Both the position numbers and the translations under genes were made by a program. The notes beneath the pieces are model-generated. The model searched no databases, was not told the origin of the DNA, and saw only the letters and a program-made list of their open reading frames with translations. From Flavobacteriaceae bacterium CRH (GTDB lineage: Bacteria > Bacteroidota > Bacteroidia > Flavobacteriales > Flavobacteriaceae), in contig LMAJ01000014.1 in NCBI GenBank assembly GCA_001507425.1, forward strand, positions 62,001-126,000: a stretch of DNA of 64,000 nucleotides, in the 5' to 3' direction. This document shows positions 63,214 through 64,000 of this stretch, one piece after another. Position 1 is the stretch's first letter, and every line of letters starts with the position of its first letter.

Positions 63214-63768
63214 TTATAAATTCTCCCATTCTTTGATTGTCAGAACATCAGCAGAACGAAGAAAAACTTTTGTTGTTAATACGCGATGTACTTCTTCATC
63301 GCGATCTGCACAACCATCAGATAAAACAGTGATTTTATAATCTTTATCGGCAGCTTCGGTTGTGGTAGATAAAACAATTCCGCTCGTGGCGTAACCTGTA
63401 AGTACAAGATGTTTAATGTCTTTCGATCTCAAAACAACTTCTAACGCACTTCCGGTGAATGCACTTATTCTGCGTTTTATCAAATGAATATCATTTTCCT
63501 GTGGAGTTAAAGTAGGATGAACTTTGGTAAACTCCTCAAAGTTAATGGCACTAATATGTTCTCTCGTTGATGCAAAAGTTTTGTTATTCGGGCTAATTTC
63601 CGAAGCTCCGTTTTTGAAACCAAGCGTGGCATAAATAATCGGAATGTTTTTGTTTCGGGCAACGGTTATGGCTTTGGCTACATTTTCTACAAGGGCCGCA
63701 GAATCCGGAAGGTTAGCTAATATTGCCGGTTGCATATCCATTACTAGTAAAGCTGTATTTTGACTCAT
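63214..63768 (-). CDS. Isochorismatase-family hydrolase, active-site Cys replaced
   Basis: A 184-residue isochorismatase/nicotinamidase-fold protein. Asp11 (VMDMQ) and Lys98 (LIKRR) of the usual triad are present. The cysteine motif, normally T-x-x-C-V, reads Thr128-S-G-Ile131-V, so the nucleophile is missing. It is probably a catalytically different or inactive member, or a binding protein. No neighbouring pathway gene helps. It lies 48 bases upstream of the partial gene at the right edge, on the same strand. Confidence 0.83.
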   Translation of the reverse strand: MSQNTALLVMDMQPAILANLPDSAALVENVAKAITVARNKNIPIIYATLGFKNGASEISPNNKTFASTREHISAINFEEFTKVHPTLTPQENDIHLIKRRISAFTGSALEVVLRSKDIKHLVLTGYATSGIVLSTTTEAADKDYKITVLSDGCADRDEEVHRVLTTKVFLRSADVLTIKEWENL

Positions 63769-63816
63769 TTTATGTGTTTTAAATTATGAAAAGTGTTGTT
63801 AAAAATTATCTGAAGA

Positions 63817-64000
63817 TTAAACAACCTGTTCAATCAGTTCTAATCTTTTTACAATAGAATTTTTAGCTAATATCGTTCCCGGCGACAATACGGCGTTGGC
63901 GCCAACTCTGGAATTATCGCCAATTAGCGATCCAAACTTATCCGAATTCGTTTCGATAATTTCCGAATTATAAAGTACGGATATTTTCTTGACAGTTCTT
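63817..64000 (-). CDS. Hexapeptide-repeat nucleotidyltransferase-like protein (partial)
   Basis: The last ~60 residues of a minus-strand gene whose start is outside the window. They read ISVLYNSEIIETNSDKFGS then IGDNSRVGANAVLSPGTIL, a left-handed beta-helix of the GlmU/UDP-GlcNAc pyrophosphorylase C-terminal type. Ends ELIEQVV. Only the tail is visible, so the exact substrate is open. Confidence 0.7.
   Translation of the reverse strand, partial: RTVKKISVLYNSEIIETNSDKFGSLIGDNSRVGANAVLSPGTILAKNSIVKRLELIEQVV

Overview
The window is AT-rich, gene-dense chromosomal DNA from a member of the Bacteroidota, almost certainly a Flavobacterium or close relative. The evidence is the gliding-motility lipoprotein GldH, a metalloprotease with a type IX secretion (T9SS) sorting tail, a CarboxypepD_reg-like TonB-dependent receptor, TAnnTTTG-type promoter boxes, and the intergenic repeats typical of flavobacteria. 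No rRNA or tRNA gene, CRISPR array or prophage was found. Family assignments come from reading motifs by eye; no database search was run.

Left part (1-15.5 kb). The window opens inside trhO. A solo Y1 (IS200/RAYT-type) transposase gene follows, then seven ~140-bp paired-hairpin REP-like repeats, then trhP and a small ferredoxin gene. TrhO and TrhP are the two known routes to 5-hydroxyuridine at tRNA position 34, and here TrhO carries a C-terminal domain shared with TrhP. Next come a membrane protein, two ankyrin proteins, a tight ricT-gldH-PBP1A operon, and the scoA/scoB CoA-transferase genes with a class A beta-lactamase-like gene between them.

Middle part (15.5-41 kb). This holds the secreted M4 protease, a TonB-dependent receptor divergent from an exported SAM hydroxide adenosyltransferase homologue, a phosphoesterase, dinB, a PAS protein, class I fumarase and a fused SpmA/SpmB-like protein. 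A minus-strand group follows with an AlkZ-like winged-helix protein, a 3'-5' exonuclease and an O6-alkylguanine methyltransferase. Then come a LysR/rhodanese divergent pair and a four-gene cluster with an M28 peptidase and a GNAT-nitrilase fusion.

Right part (41-64 kb). This holds a short SSB, a frameshifted DUF2461 gene, ferritin, OmpA, a CAT-like gene with a HAD gene, a DMT transporter, metG, a CDGSH protein, an M19 dipeptidase, a secreted DinB-like protein, and an AT-rich stretch of small unknown genes. That stretch ends in an OatA-like acyltransferase broken by two homopolymer frameshifts. Two related 480-residue secreted proteins (42.9-44.3 and 48.4-49.9 kb) are paralogues. A structured RNA candidate lies upstream of a 91-residue gene near 50.3 kb. 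The window ends inside a hexapeptide-repeat nucleotidyltransferase-like gene.
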